A stretch of DNA of 25,301 nt from JAGXIT01 sp964393815 (GCA_964393815.1 CAYMUP010000011.1:1-25301); one strand, 5' to 3'. Counted from the first letter of the stretch, positions 1-6,586 are shown. The notes: generated from the letters alone by a model not told the origin. Numbers and translations are program-made.

Positions 1-106
1 TTAGAGCAATTAACAATACAGGGTTAGTGTCCTACTTGGGGGTATCCTGTACGAAAAACTCATTTCATATATTATACAACGTAATACCTAGCATGTATAA
101 TTTTGC

Positions 107-112
107 TATACT
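107..112 (+). promoter_or_regulatory. -10 element (TATACT) of NIPSNAP gene, leaderless type
   Basis: TATACT preceded by TGC (extended -10 form) ends exactly six bases before the ATG at 119, so transcription would start at or next to the A of the start codon. No Shine-Dalgarno sequence is present. Another TATAAT lies at 96-101. No convincing -35 is visible. Confidence 0.5.
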
Positions 113-118
113 TGTCCT

Positions 119-451
119 ATGATTCATCAGTTGCGAATTTATCGGATTGAACCTAGCCTAAAGTTGGAATTCGATACCCGATTTCGTAATCATGCCTCAA
201 GAATTATGAAGTCGTATAACTTCAATATCGTTGCGATGTGGTATTCAGAGCTTGAGGGTAACACTGAGTTTGTTTACATTTTAGAATGGCCAGACGAAAC
301 AACAATGCGTACACAATGGGATGCGTTTATGGCTGATACAGAATGGGAAGCAATCAAGAATCAGTCTCGTGAAGCTCACGGTGAAATGGTACTCGCAAAA
401 GTACGCGACCAGGTTCTTGAAGATACCGAGTGGTTTAGTAATGCGGTATAG
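119..451 (+). CDS. NIPSNAP family protein
   Basis: A 110-aa protein with the pattern of the NIPSNAP family, a small ferredoxin-like alpha/beta barrel that usually forms dimers. Family features are the N-terminal strand (HQLRIYRIEPS), a helix over roughly residues 15-32, then NIVAMWYSE and the aromatic strand FVYILEWPD near 51-59, followed by a helix with W67 and W76. The size is normal for one domain. The biochemical role is not established; members have been linked to vesicle or stress functions and some relatives are monooxygenase-like. The ATG lies six bases after a -10 hexamer and has no ribosome binding site, which suggests a leaderless message. An imperfect hairpin (442-463) covers the stop codon. 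The gene stands alone: the next gene starts 66 bases on with its own -10 box. Confidence 0.8.
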   Translation: MIHQLRIYRIEPSLKLEFDTRFRNHASRIMKSYNFNIVAMWYSELEGNTEFVYILEWPDETTMRTQWDAFMADTEWEAIKNQSREAHGEMVLAKVRDQVLEDTEWFSNAV

Positions 452-463
452 CTGCTATTCGCA
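442..463 (+). other. Imperfect hairpin over the NIPSNAP stop codon
   Basis: TGCGG-T-ATAG / CTAT-TCGCA can pair with one bulge and a three-base loop, enclosing the stop codon at 449-451. No U tract follows, so a terminator role is doubtful; it may only protect the 3' end. Confidence 0.3.
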
Positions 464-504
464 GTATTTGGTAACATCAAGTATATAATTGCCTTATTAT
501 ATGT

Positions 505-510
505 TATTAT
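505..510 (+). promoter_or_regulatory. -10 element (TATTAT), six bases before ATG 517
   Basis: TATTAT ends six bases before the ATG at 517. A better-matched TATAAT at 484-489 would give a leader of about 21 bases, still without a Shine-Dalgarno sequence. The region is very AT-rich, so this single call is weak; it gains weight from the same geometry at other genes in the window. Confidence 0.35.
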
Positions 511-516
511 AGTATT

Positions 517-1161
517 ATGGTTAGTTTTCACGAAAATTTCCCGTCTTCATCACATTTACCTGATTACATGGTGCCCTTCGACTCTAGTGAGGCGCCCGAT
601 TACCCAGACCAACTTGCGGCCACGGCAACGCTTAGAGGGGCAATAGAAGATAAAATCTTAAGTAACATTCACGAATTGGGCCCTACCGTTCGTAATGCAG
701 GCGTTTATTCAGAAATTATACTGAGCAGCTTCGATCTTGATGGAGAACCCATTGAGATTGACTTAAAAAGTGTTGACACTGTAACACATCCTGACCTACC
801 CCAATATGACGTTCGTCTACTTGCGGGACCTCGACGACTAAACGGATCCTATATGAATGCTCACGATTACAGTGTTCCTGACAAAATCCGGTTGGATGAT
901 GTAGTTAGGCGCCGGGATGTTACACTGCAAGAACCTCCAAAAATAAAATTACCGATGGTGCGATTTGGTGAAACTCCTAGGATTTCTCTTAAGGCAGTTG
1001 AGGATTTCATAGAAGTGCTCAAAGAGGAAGAAAAAAATCGACAATTAGAGCAAGATTTAGGAATAAACAATCAGCCAATAGGCTTGATTGAAGCACGTAC
1101 GATCGCACTTTTCATTTCCAGAGGTGTTACCTTACCTAAAACTACCTATTTGAAAAAATAA
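517..1161 (+). CDS. Hypothetical protein, 214 aa, no recognised family
   Basis: No family recognised. The protein is soluble, with no signal peptide or membrane segment. The N-terminal 35 residues are rich in Ser, Pro and Asp and look flexible. A middle region (about 36-110) alternates predicted helix and strand (YSEIILSSFDLDGEPIEIDL, then YDVRLLAGP). A charged helix lies near 160-182 (VEDFIEVLKEEEKNRQLEQDL), and a short hydrophobic helix (IGLIEARTIALFI) precedes a basic C-terminus. The ATG has no Shine-Dalgarno; -10-like hexamers lie 6 and 27 bases upstream. The sequence is AT-rich next to the genes that follow. It is flanked by the NIPSNAP gene and a non-coding stretch ending at tRNA-fMet, neither of which suggests a role. 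Confidence 0.65.
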   Translation: MVSFHENFPSSSHLPDYMVPFDSSEAPDYPDQLAATATLRGAIEDKILSNIHELGPTVRNAGVYSEIILSSFDLDGEPIEIDLKSVDTVTHPDLPQYDVRLLAGPRRLNGSYMNAHDYSVPDKIRLDDVVRRRDVTLQEPPKIKLPMVRFGETPRISLKAVEDFIEVLKEEEKNRQLEQDLGINNQPIGLIEARTIALFISRGVTLPKTTYLKK

Positions 1162-1389
1162 AGTTGGTCAATATAGCTCGAAGCAAGATTTCAAAATTGG
1201 GCACAATAAAGCTTAGCTGGGGCAAAACTTTACGTTCTTCCTTCGCGGTTATTATCCTGTATACCACTTCACTCACTCGCCGGAAAAAGAGATTCTTTCT
1301 GGGCTTCGCTCGCTCCGCCGAACCAGTGAGTACGATCTTTTGCTACGCAAAATCTCTAGTCCCAGGTTCGAGGCTTGGCCAAAACCAAG
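1162..1389. other. Non-coding stretch with a degenerate inverted copy of the tRNA-fMet 3' end
   Basis: Short open frames here look like chance. Positions 1359-1372 (GTCCCAGGTTCGAG) are the exact reverse complement of 1440-1453, the T-arm of the neighbouring tRNA-fMet. Similarity continues, with gaps, through the acceptor strand, the CCA and the trailer CCAAGAAAA (to about 1394). Upstream, GAGYGAGYGAAG occurs twice on the minus strand (about 1267-1280 and 1305-1318), and TTTTGC/GCAAAA forms a six-base stem near 1337-1351. A full pseudo-tRNA cannot be folded from it. Confidence 0.5.
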
Positions 1390-1415
1390 AAAAAAGCCGG
1401 TCTTAACGACCGACT
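1390..1415 (-). terminator. Intrinsic terminator of tRNA-fMet
   Basis: Read on the minus strand, AGTCGGTC, a five-base loop and GACCGGCT form an eight-pair stem with one G-U, followed by a run of six T. It begins eight bases after the encoded CCA. A wider inverted repeat (CCAAGAAAA at 1385-1393 with TTTTCTTGG at 1417-1425) encloses it. Confidence 0.85.
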
Positions 1416-1422
1416 CTTTTCT

Positions 1423-1497
1423 TGGTTGCGGGACCAGGACTCGAACCTGGGACCTCATGGTTATGAGCCATGCGAGCTGCCGCTGCTCCATCCCGCG
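1423..1497 (-). tRNA. tRNA-fMet (initiator, anticodon CAU)
   Basis: A complete cloverleaf of 75 nt including an encoded CCA at 1425-1423. On the minus strand: acceptor CGCGGGA with UCCCGCA, D stem GAGC/GCUC, anticodon arm CAUGG-CUCAUAA-CCAUG, five-base variable region, T arm CCAGG-UUCGAGU-CCUGG, discriminator A. The unpaired C1-A72 at the top of the acceptor is the bacterial initiator hallmark and separates it from elongator Met and Ile2. Unlike the classic initiator, only two of the usual three consecutive G-C pairs stand above the anticodon loop; the third pair is U-A. A consensus-like promoter lies just upstream and an intrinsic terminator just downstream. Confidence 0.95.
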
Positions 1498-1511
1498 ATA
1501 TTAGCCTCAGA

Positions 1512-1540
1512 AGTCTAACAGAGTTAGGTGTCCCTGTCAA
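1512..1540 (-). promoter_or_regulatory. Sigma-70-type promoter of tRNA-fMet
   Basis: On the minus strand, a perfect -35 TTGACA (1540-1535), a 17-base spacer and -10 TAGACT (1517-1512), about 14 bases before the first tRNA base. The TGA inside the -35 box is also the stop codon of the upstream gene (1537-1539). Confidence 0.85.
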
Positions 1541-1956
1541 CGGCCTGCCTGAAAGAAGTGTAAGTAACATAGTGTGCCCAGTAAAAGCAAACTAGCGATA
1601 ACCACCCCAGGTATGATCACAGTGCGAAATGCTCCTCTAATAGCCGTGGCGTATTGATCGCTTACCTTATCTATGCGGTTTTCTTCGCCGTTTTCTCGGA
1701 TGAGCAGGTGTACTAAACATGCGCAGTAAAGCAAAACCCCGCCCGCGACAAACACCTGAAAAGGCCCTCCGTATTTTTCAGCTAGCGAATCAATATCACC
1801 CTTCTCGGCGATAAAAACGATTAGTAGCGCTACAAAAAAAGCCATCCACCATACATAAGCTAGAAACTTCCCCAATCGAAAGGCGAGACTGTCAACACCC
1901 CTAGATGACTTCAAACGAATTGCATTGAACGCCGATACCGGTTCGAAGCGGCTCAA
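1537..1956 (-). CDS. Small three-TM membrane protein downstream of divIC
   Basis: A 139-aa protein of unknown family with three hydrophobic helices at about 31-50, 66-86 and 111-134, and a charged cytoplasmic-looking loop (RENGEENRIDKVSDQ) between the last two. The start is a TTG whose last bases overlap the TGA of the upstream DivIC-like gene (TTGA); no in-frame ATG occurs before residue 38. A GGAG lies six bases before the TTG, which supports this start and translational coupling. The tight link to a divisome gene hints at an envelope or division role, by context only. The stop codon is embedded in the -35 box of the tRNA-fMet promoter. Confidence 0.7.
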   Translation of the reverse strand: MSRFEPVSAFNAIRLKSSRGVDSLAFRLGKFLAYVWWMAFFVALLIVFIAEKGDIDSLAEKYGGPFQVFVAGGVLLYCACLVHLLIRENGEENRIDKVSDQYATAIRGAFRTVIIPGVVIASLLLLGTLCYLHFFQAGR

Positions 1957-2423
1957 TTCCGGCTCCGATGGAAAAGAAAGTCGATCCAGGCTTCAAAGTT
2001 TTCCTGCCAGAAGGGCTGCTTTTTCTCAGTCACCTCATCTTTGGGCTCGTCACCAACATCAACCGTATTTGCCATTGCAACTTCTTTTGGCACTAGAAGC
2101 ACCGTTTCCCCAGGCTTGGCGAGGCCAAAATTCTGCCTTGCAGTTACTTCTAGGTACTGACTGCTCTTGTAGTACTCATTTTGTAGTTCCATATTGGAGT
2201 TTTCGAGCCGTTTTAGCTCATTTTGTTTAGAAACTTCGCTCACCTGCTTTTGTAGCTCATAGTTTGCCTGAATAGCCTTAACACCACTCCAGCTAATGAG
2301 CACAATCATAGCTAAAAACACCAGCAGGCCAGTGTTACGCACGTCTCTGAGACTAAGTAAGTAACCCTTGGCCTTACCCCAGGCATTTTCATACATATTT
2401 TGAGCTAGAGAGCGCATTTTCAT
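1953..2423 (-). CDS. Septum formation initiator (DivIC/FtsB-like) protein
   Basis: Bitopic divisome protein of the DivIC/FtsB family, which bridges early and late division proteins through a periplasmic or extracytoplasmic coiled coil. Seen here: a basic N-terminal tail of about 30 residues, one TM helix (about 31-47), a coiled coil (about 50-88, QKQVSEVSKQNELKRLEN), then the family motif ARQNFGLAKPGETVLLVP. An acidic, Trp-rich C-terminal extension of about 40 residues follows, longer than the basic family. The start is ATG 2423 or a GTG one codon earlier (2426). A TATACT -10 box ends seven bases before the GTG and ten before the ATG, so the message is nearly leaderless. It overlaps the following membrane-protein gene by four bases. 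Confidence 0.85.
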   Translation of the reverse strand: MKMRSLAQNMYENAWGKAKGYLLSLRDVRNTGLLVFLAMIVLISWSGVKAIQANYELQKQVSEVSKQNELKRLENSNMELQNEYYKSSQYLEVTARQNFGLAKPGETVLLVPKEVAMANTVDVGDEPKDEVTEKKQPFWQENFEAWIDFLFHRSRN

Positions 2424-2433
2424 CACGTAAGGT

Positions 2434-2439
2434 AGTATA
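2434..2439 (-). promoter_or_regulatory. -10 element (TATACT) of divIC-like gene
   Basis: TATACT on the minus strand, seven bases before GTG 2426 and ten before ATG 2423. No clear -35. The region is divergent with the tRNA promoter at 2457-2462. Confidence 0.45.
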
Positions 2440-2456
2440 CCACTCGGCGCATCTGT

Positions 2457-2462
2457 TATAAT
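2457..2462 (+). promoter_or_regulatory. Extended -10 promoter (TGTTATAAT) of tRNA-CAU
   Basis: A perfect TATAAT with an upstream TGT (extended -10). The expected start, about seven bases on (2469-2470), coincides with the first base of the arm that pairs with the tRNA trailer. Confidence 0.7.
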
Positions 2463-2487
2463 GTCGCCAGTTTCGCCGTTAAAGAGC

Positions 2488-2563
2488 GGGGGTATAGCTC
2501 AGTGGTTAGAGCAGTCGGCTCATAACTGATTGGTCCTTGGTTCAAATCCAAGTACCCCCACCA
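2488..2563 (+). tRNA. tRNA with CAU anticodon (elongator Met or Ile2)
   Basis: A complete 76-nt cloverleaf with encoded CCA (2561-2563): acceptor GGGGGTA/TACCCCC fully paired, D stem GCTC/GAGC, anticodon arm GTCGG-CTCATAA-CTGAT with two G-U pairs, T arm CTTGG-TTCAAAT-CCAAG, discriminator A. The paired first base rules out the initiator. The body (AGCTCAGTGGTTAGAGCAG, TTGGTC) resembles bacterial Ile2 tRNAs whose C34 becomes lysidine, but elongator Met uses the same anticodon and cannot be excluded. Leader and trailer form a long stem around it. Confidence 0.93.
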
Positions 2564-2586
2564 TCTTTAAACGGCGAAGCTTTTTT
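2564..2586 (+). terminator. Trailer arm and U tract of a tRNA-enclosing terminator stem
   Basis: The trailer 2564-2580 (TCTTTAAACGGCGAAGC) pairs with the leader 2470-2485 (GTTTCGCCGTTAAAGA) with one bulged A and one U-G pair, about 16 pairs, followed at once by six T. The loop of this hairpin is the whole tRNA. It could serve as terminator and as a processing stalk. Confidence 0.75.
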
Positions 2587-2609
2587 ATTTGTAAGAGAAG
2601 AACCCTCCC

Positions 2610-3350
2610 CTAGTTGGCGTCGCGGCGCACAAAAAGCACCCATGCAATCAGCCAGCCAACTGTAAGCCAAGTGCCAGAGATGAGCGCCGCCTTGCCAATA
2701 GATGTCGCCGTTGTAGGGTTATAGCTTGTGAGCACATTTCCTAACGACGTAAACGGCAGATATGCGGCCTTTTCTTTAAGTACCATCGTGAGTAAACCTT
2801 CGACCGTGTTTATGCCGATGAAATATGCCACAATCGCACCCACCTGGTTACGAACCAAAAAGCCAATCATAGCTGCAAATGCCGCTAGGCCCCAGACATA
2901 GTAGAGACTACGCCATGTCATACCCCACCAGTCTATGTGTTGAGCCGTCAGATGGTGGTCACCCACTTTCAGCCCGATCAACATGGCAGCGACCGAGACC
3001 AGCGAGATGAGTACAGTAAACTTGACTGCGTAGAGTGTAAAGACAAGTACTTTTGCCAACATCACCTGCGTACGACTCCGTGCCGACGTAAGCGAATAGT
3101 AGATAGTATTGTATCTATACTCGTGGGTTACTAACAGCAAGGAAATGATTGCAACAAATATCGACACCCCGTTTAACGTGCCCATCACCACGCCCTTTTG
3201 CAGTGCATCAGATGCTACGGGGTCAGTTGTTTTAAAGGCTGCTATGTAGAAATTAACACCAATCGCCAGTAAAACGGCAAGGCCAGTTATGACGTACGTC
3301 GAGCGAACGGTAAGCAGTTTGCGAATTTCAGATTTCAGTGCAGGTACCAT
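2610..3350 (-). CDS. ABC-2 type transporter permease
   Basis: A 246-aa integral membrane protein with six hydrophobic segments in the ABC-2 permease arrangement: about 17-37, 58-78 (VSIFVAIISLLLV), 102-128, 148-165, 172-190 and 220-240. The family's cytoplasmic stretch after the second helix (THEYRYNTIYYSLTSARSRTQVMLAKV) is recognisable. It is encoded three bases downstream of its ATPase (3354-4259), with GGAAGG about eight bases before the ATG, so the two form a two-gene unit. Such pairs move drugs, peptides, lipids or bacteriocins; the substrate cannot be told from sequence. It may pair as a homodimer with two ATPase subunits. No terminator is visible between its stop and the tRNA trailer. 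Confidence 0.85.
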   Translation of the reverse strand: MVPALKSEIRKLLTVRSTYVITGLAVLLAIGVNFYIAAFKTTDPVASDALQKGVVMGTLNGVSIFVAIISLLLVTHEYRYNTIYYSLTSARSRTQVMLAKVLVFTLYAVKFTVLISLVSVAAMLIGLKVGDHHLTAQHIDWWGMTWRSLYYVWGLAAFAAMIGFLVRNQVGAIVAYFIGINTVEGLLTMVLKEKAAYLPFTSLGNVLTSYNPTTATSIGKAALISGTWLTVGWLIAWVLFVRRDAN

Positions 3351-3353
3351 GAT

Positions 3354-4259
3354 TTATGCCTTCCCTCCCGCTTTATATTCTTCACTGTCAGCTGTCAACT
3401 CAAGGAAAGCCTCCTCGAGTGAAGCTTCTTGACGGCTCAGCTCGAGCACTGGTAATTTGGCCGCAAACAGCATCTGACCGACTTCATCAGTCGTCTTGCC
3501 GCTAACCTTATAGCCCTCGGCAAATTTGGCTATTTTCACCTGGGATTGCTTCAAAACTTCTCTCAGTTTCACCTCATTTGTACTTCTGACGTACACGCCA
3601 CCGTGAGCGCTACCCGCCACCAGGTCTTTTATAGACGTCTCGGCGATAAGCTTGCCGCGGCCAATGACCACAACATCATCGGCCATTTGCGCCATTTCGC
3701 TAAGCAAGTGGCTGGAAACAAACACCGCGTTTCCTTTATCTGCGTAGTCTTTTATAAACTGCCTCAGCCAGGCGATGCCCTCTGGGTCGAGACCATTTGC
3801 TGGTTCGTCCAAAATGAGATGCTTTGGCTCACCAAGTATTGCAGCTGCGATGCCGAGCCGCTGGCTCATGCCGAGGCTAAATTTGCCTGGCCCCTTGCCT
3901 GCTACATCTTTTAGACCTACGATTTCCAAAACTTCATCAACTCTAGAGATCGGGATTCCGCCGGCATCGGCGAGCACACGCAAGTGATTGCGCGCAGTAC
4001 GCGTGGGGTGAAACGCCTTCGCTTCGAGGAGAATGCCCGCTACTTGCGCCGGATGAGCATGGCCATAGAGTGGTTTGCCATCAAACAATGTTTTGCCAGC
4101 ACCACCGTCTAGCCCGAGCATCAGACGCATGGTAGTCGATTTGCCAGCGCCGTTGGGCCCCAGAAACCCCGTCACTTTACCTGTCTCAACCCTGAAACTA
4201 AGGTCATCTACAGCTAGTTTTTTCTTGTACCTTTTGCTAAGTCCTTGGGTTTCAATCAT
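3354..4259 (-). CDS. ABC transporter ATP-binding protein (ABC-2 exporter)
   Basis: A 301-aa ATPase that powers the permease encoded directly downstream. Walker A GPNGAGKST at 34-42, Q-loop region LLEAKAFHPTRTARNHL near 77-93, signature FSLGMSQ at 127-133, Walker B LILDEP at 148-153, D-loop NGLDP, and H-loop SSH at 182-184. The LGMSQ signature and the EAKAFHP stretch match the exporter group common in Actinobacteria and Firmicutes antibiotic or bacteriocin exporters. A C-terminal domain of about 90 residues follows the fold. The ATG lies exactly six bases after a TAAGAT -10 hexamer with no Shine-Dalgarno. A copy of the window's bipartite GTGAAA element is embedded at 3533-3579, coding for NEVKLREVLKQSQVKI. 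Confidence 0.92.
   Translation of the reverse strand: MIETQGLSKRYKKKLAVDDLSFRVETGKVTGFLGPNGAGKSTTMRLMLGLDGGAGKTLFDGKPLYGHAHPAQVAGILLEAKAFHPTRTARNHLRVLADAGGIPISRVDEVLEIVGLKDVAGKGPGKFSLGMSQRLGIAAAILGEPKHLILDEPANGLDPEGIAWLRQFIKDYADKGNAVFVSSHLLSEMAQMADDVVVIGRGKLIAETSIKDLVAGSAHGGVYVRSTNEVKLREVLKQSQVKIAKFAEGYKVSGKTTDEVGQMLFAAKLPVLELSRQEASLEEAFLELTADSEEYKAGGKA
3533..3579 (-). repeat. Bipartite GTGAAA element, copy 1 (inside ABC ATPase gene)
   Basis: Read on the minus strand: first half AAATGAGGTGAAA (3579-3567), second half ATCCCAGGTGAAA (3546-3534). The two GTGAAA cores are 33 bases apart. The second half is coded as SQVK. Confidence 0.75.
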
Positions 4260-4265
4260 ATTTAC

Positions 4266-4271
4266 ATCTTA
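4266..4271 (-). promoter_or_regulatory. -10 element (TAAGAT), six bases before ABC ATPase ATG
   Basis: TAAGAT on the minus strand ends six bases before the ATG at 4259. No ribosome binding site is present. The -35 match (TTACCT, 17-base spacer) is poor. Confidence 0.4.
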
Positions 4272-4328
4272 CCACTTATGTCTTGACCAGGTAAGCTGTA
4301 TACTGCTGGTAGTAGAAACGGGCACCGC

Positions 4329-5246
4329 ATGATAGAGCAGTATTACCAAAAAACCACTAAAAATCTTTCGTCACAGGCTGGTACCGTCTGGACGTATGTC
4401 GAAAAACCAACTGCCAAAGAGCTGGCTCATGTCATAAACACACTGCATGTTAGCGAAAGATTTGCGCACGATGCACTGGACCGCGACGAAATACCGCGCG
4501 TAGAGTCAGACGAAAACTACACATATGTCATTACCCGCTTCGCCTACGAAACAGCAGCCCATGAAATCGAAACTGCACCTGTACTCTTTGCCCTGAACCA
4601 GACGCATGTAGTGACCATTAGCGCCGAAAGGCTACCTGGCCTCGAAGCAATTGTGCCTGGCGGCGAGCACGCAGCCAGCACCCCCAATCCCAGTCATATC
4701 ATGCTCAACATATTGCTACAGATCGATGCCGAGTATGACCGTTTTATCCATAACTCATCGAAACTAATCCGACACCTACTGGAAAAAATGGGGACGGACC
4801 AAGCCGGCCCTGATTCGTTCATCCGCTTTGTACATATAGAAGATGATATGAATGATTTTATCAGCGCCCTTAAGCCCACAAACACATCGCTCAGACACTT
4901 GGCCGACAGCCGACTCGCCGACTTTGGCAAACACCACACACTGGTCAATACCGTCATATTGAATAACGAGCAGTCCATACAGACCTGCGAGGACAACCTC
5001 AAGTCAGTCGACTCCATACGCCGTACCTACACGCTCATCCACTCGCACAATCTCGACAGAACAATAAAGATTTTAACCATGATCAGTGTCTTCATATCTA
5101 TCCCAACAATGTTTTTCAGCATGTACGGCATGAATATCGGCCTGCCACAACAAAAACATCAGGGCGCCTTTATTGCCCTGATGTTTGTTTGTCTTTTGAC
5201 CGTGATTGCAACCTATCTAGTCGGCCGGAAGAAAAAGATCTTTTAG
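4329..5246 (+). CDS. corA: CorA-family magnesium/divalent cation transporter
   Basis: A 305-aa CorA protein, which forms a pentameric channel importing Mg2+ (some members Co2+ or Ni2+). The N-terminal cytoplasmic alpha/beta domain spans about 1-125, followed by long helices of the stalk (about 126-245). TM1 lies at about 249-266 and ends in the signature YGMN (266-269); TM2 lies at about 279-298, with the basic tail RKKKIF. The length is typical. A TATACT box lies 25 bases before the ATG; the leader has no clear Shine-Dalgarno. The gene converges on yggT with a seven-base gap. A perfect 12-pair inverted repeat (5154-5186) sits in the coding region just after the GMN codons. Confidence 0.92.
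   Translation: MIEQYYQKTTKNLSSQAGTVWTYVEKPTAKELAHVINTLHVSERFAHDALDRDEIPRVESDENYTYVITRFAYETAAHEIETAPVLFALNQTHVVTISAERLPGLEAIVPGGEHAASTPNPSHIMLNILLQIDAEYDRFIHNSSKLIRHLLEKMGTDQAGPDSFIRFVHIEDDMNDFISALKPTNTSLRHLADSRLADFGKHHTLVNTVILNNEQSIQTCEDNLKSVDSIRRTYTLIHSHNLDRTIKILTMISVFISIPTMFFSMYGMNIGLPQQKHQGAFIALMFVCLLTVIATYLVGRKKKIF
5154..5186 (+). other. Perfect 12-bp hairpin inside corA
   Basis: AAACATCAGGGC (5154-5165) and GCCCTGATGTTT (5175-5186) pair perfectly around a nine-base loop and are followed by a U-rich stretch (GTTTGTCTTTTG). It lies inside codons for the loop after GMN and TM2. Confidence 0.6.
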
Positions 5247-5253
5247 CTTTGCT

Positions 5254-5658
5254 CTAGCGTTTGCCGAGGGTAACAAGCTTGGCCAGTACCCACGCGATGA
5301 GCGCGTAGATAAGAATGGCGATAAGCGTCTCAAACTCAAAGCGGCCAGCCCCTAAATCTGCGTCGTAGTTAAATAGGCCGAAAAATGGCGCTGCAAATGG
5401 CTGGCTAATGCTGTAAATGAAGTCAGCAAAACCGTTATTGGGGTTCGCGCCCAGCAAACGAAGCAAGAAGCGCAGGGCCAGCAAACCCATAATGATACCG
5501 GCAATCAGCCAAATGAAACGCTCAGCCACATTCATGCGGTGGTCATCTCGCGGGGTTACAGGCCGCTCGTCGCGCATCTGGTCACGCACGTCTGCCGCAG
5601 TATCTACTTGTCTTTCGGTGGTAATTGTTTCTCTTACTGGTTGGTCTTGGTATGCCAT
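5254..5658 (-). CDS. YggT family membrane protein
   Basis: A 134-aa protein with the YggT domain: TM helices at about 47-70 and 108-130, and the conserved region between them (LRLLGANPNNGFADFIYSISQPFAAPFFGLF) with the SxPFxxPF pattern. The first 42 residues are a charged, hydrophilic cytoplasmic extension (many Asp, Arg, Thr) that the bare family lacks. YggT proteins are linked to cell division placement and osmotic tolerance in other bacteria; no biochemical activity is known. The start is firmly set by AAGGAG eight bases before the ATG. A TACAAT (5683-5678) upstream is the probable -10. It converges on corA. Confidence 0.87.
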   Translation of the reverse strand: MAYQDQPVRETITTERQVDTAADVRDQMRDERPVTPRDDHRMNVAERFIWLIAGIIMGLLALRFLLRLLGANPNNGFADFIYSISQPFAAPFFGLFNYDADLGAGRFEFETLIAILIYALIAWVLAKLVTLGKR

Positions 5659-5731
5659 GTTTTTGGCTCCTTACGTTATTGTACCCCTAGTCTACGCCCG
5701 CAAATGCTTCGCTTCTGTAAGAATTCTTGTA

Positions 5732-6586
5732 TCAGTTTATCCTGGATTTAACTATATAAGTCCAGTCTTTGTTCGCGAGACCAGCACTTACCGCTCTTTC
5801 ATAGTAAAGCAAAGATTCAGTTAGGATAGGTAGGCTGTTATATGGCACATTTTTCAAAGCGTACGCTTGATCTTTCGCAATCCAGCCGACAGAAAAATTT
5901 ATAGGGTCGGGAAGGTTATTATACCCCTTCCAGGCAAGTTGGGTTAGTGCTCCACCGGGTCTTTCAACTAGAGCTTCTCCAACCAGCCGTTCATCGAGAC
6001 CTAAAGTACGAGCAAGCTGCATTGCTTCACCAAAAGCAGCAATATGCACTGCTTGAAGCGAATTTAGCACTAATTTATAACGCATGCCCGATCCAGCAGA
6101 GCCAAAATATTTTACTTGAGATGCTATGTTCTTCAGATGGGGCTTCACCTCATCTAATCCTGCTTCGTTCCCACCGACAAGTAGAGTTAGTTGTCCATTT
6201 TCTGCAGCTACCCGCCCCCCTGTCATAGGCATATCGAAAAACGTTAATCCCTTTTCAGCGCAGATTTTAGCAAGCTCGTCCACCCACTCAACCGAAAGTG
6301 TTGCGCATGTAATCAGTATTTGTCCTTGATTGGCGTTTGCAATAATACCATTTTCGCCTAGCCAAATTGTGCGGGAAGATTCATCATTGGCAGTTATTTC
6401 AAATACTAGTTCAGCATCTTGCAGCGCATCTACAACAGAATTTGCTTGACGTGCTCCACGCGCCACTAGGTCACGGTATTTTTCCGACGATCTATTCCAC
6501 ACCGCCACATCTTGCCCATTTTTCAAAAAATTATCGGCAACCCCATGGCCCATTATCCCTAAACCGAGCACCGCGATTTTCGTCAT
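5732..6586 (-). CDS. NAD(P)-dependent beta-hydroxyacid dehydrogenase (3-hydroxyisobutyrate dehydrogenase family)
   Basis: A 284-aa oxidoreductase. N-terminal Rossmann domain: GLGIMG at 8-13 and WNRS at 30-33, where the Arg after Asn often goes with NADP preference. Substrate motif DMPMTGGRVAAENGQLTLLVGG at about 118-139, close to the family D-x-P-(V/M)-S/T-G-G. Catalytic Lys at 171 in YKLVLNS. An all-helical C-terminal domain follows. Substrates could be 3-hydroxyisobutyrate, tartronate semialdehyde, glyoxylate/succinic semialdehyde or a related acid; they cannot be chosen from sequence. An upstream TTG (6628) is in frame, but the ATG at 6586 fits the family N-terminus. AGGGG lies 13 bases before it, rather far. 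It has no pathway partner nearby. Confidence 0.88.
   Translation of the reverse strand: MTKIAVLGLGIMGHGVADNFLKNGQDVAVWNRSSEKYRDLVARGARQANSVVDALQDAELVFEITANDESSRTIWLGENGIIANANQGQILITCATLSVEWVDELAKICAEKGLTFFDMPMTGGRVAAENGQLTLLVGGNEAGLDEVKPHLKNIASQVKYFGSAGSGMRYKLVLNSLQAVHIAAFGEAMQLARTLGLDERLVGEALVERPGGALTQLAWKGYNNLPDPINFSVGWIAKDQAYALKNVPYNSLPILTESLLYYERAVSAGLANKDWTYIVKSRIN

Noticed and set aside
1164..1491. Short open frames on both strands between the 214-aa gene and the tRNA
   Set aside because: They run across the tRNA and its terminator, lack ribosome binding sites or promoters, and have peptide composition typical of translated tRNA.
5732..6586. Recent horizontal transfer of the hydroxyacid dehydrogenase
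   Set aside because: It seems somewhat AT-richer than neighbours by eye, but no mobile element, tRNA junction or clear codon shift supports this.
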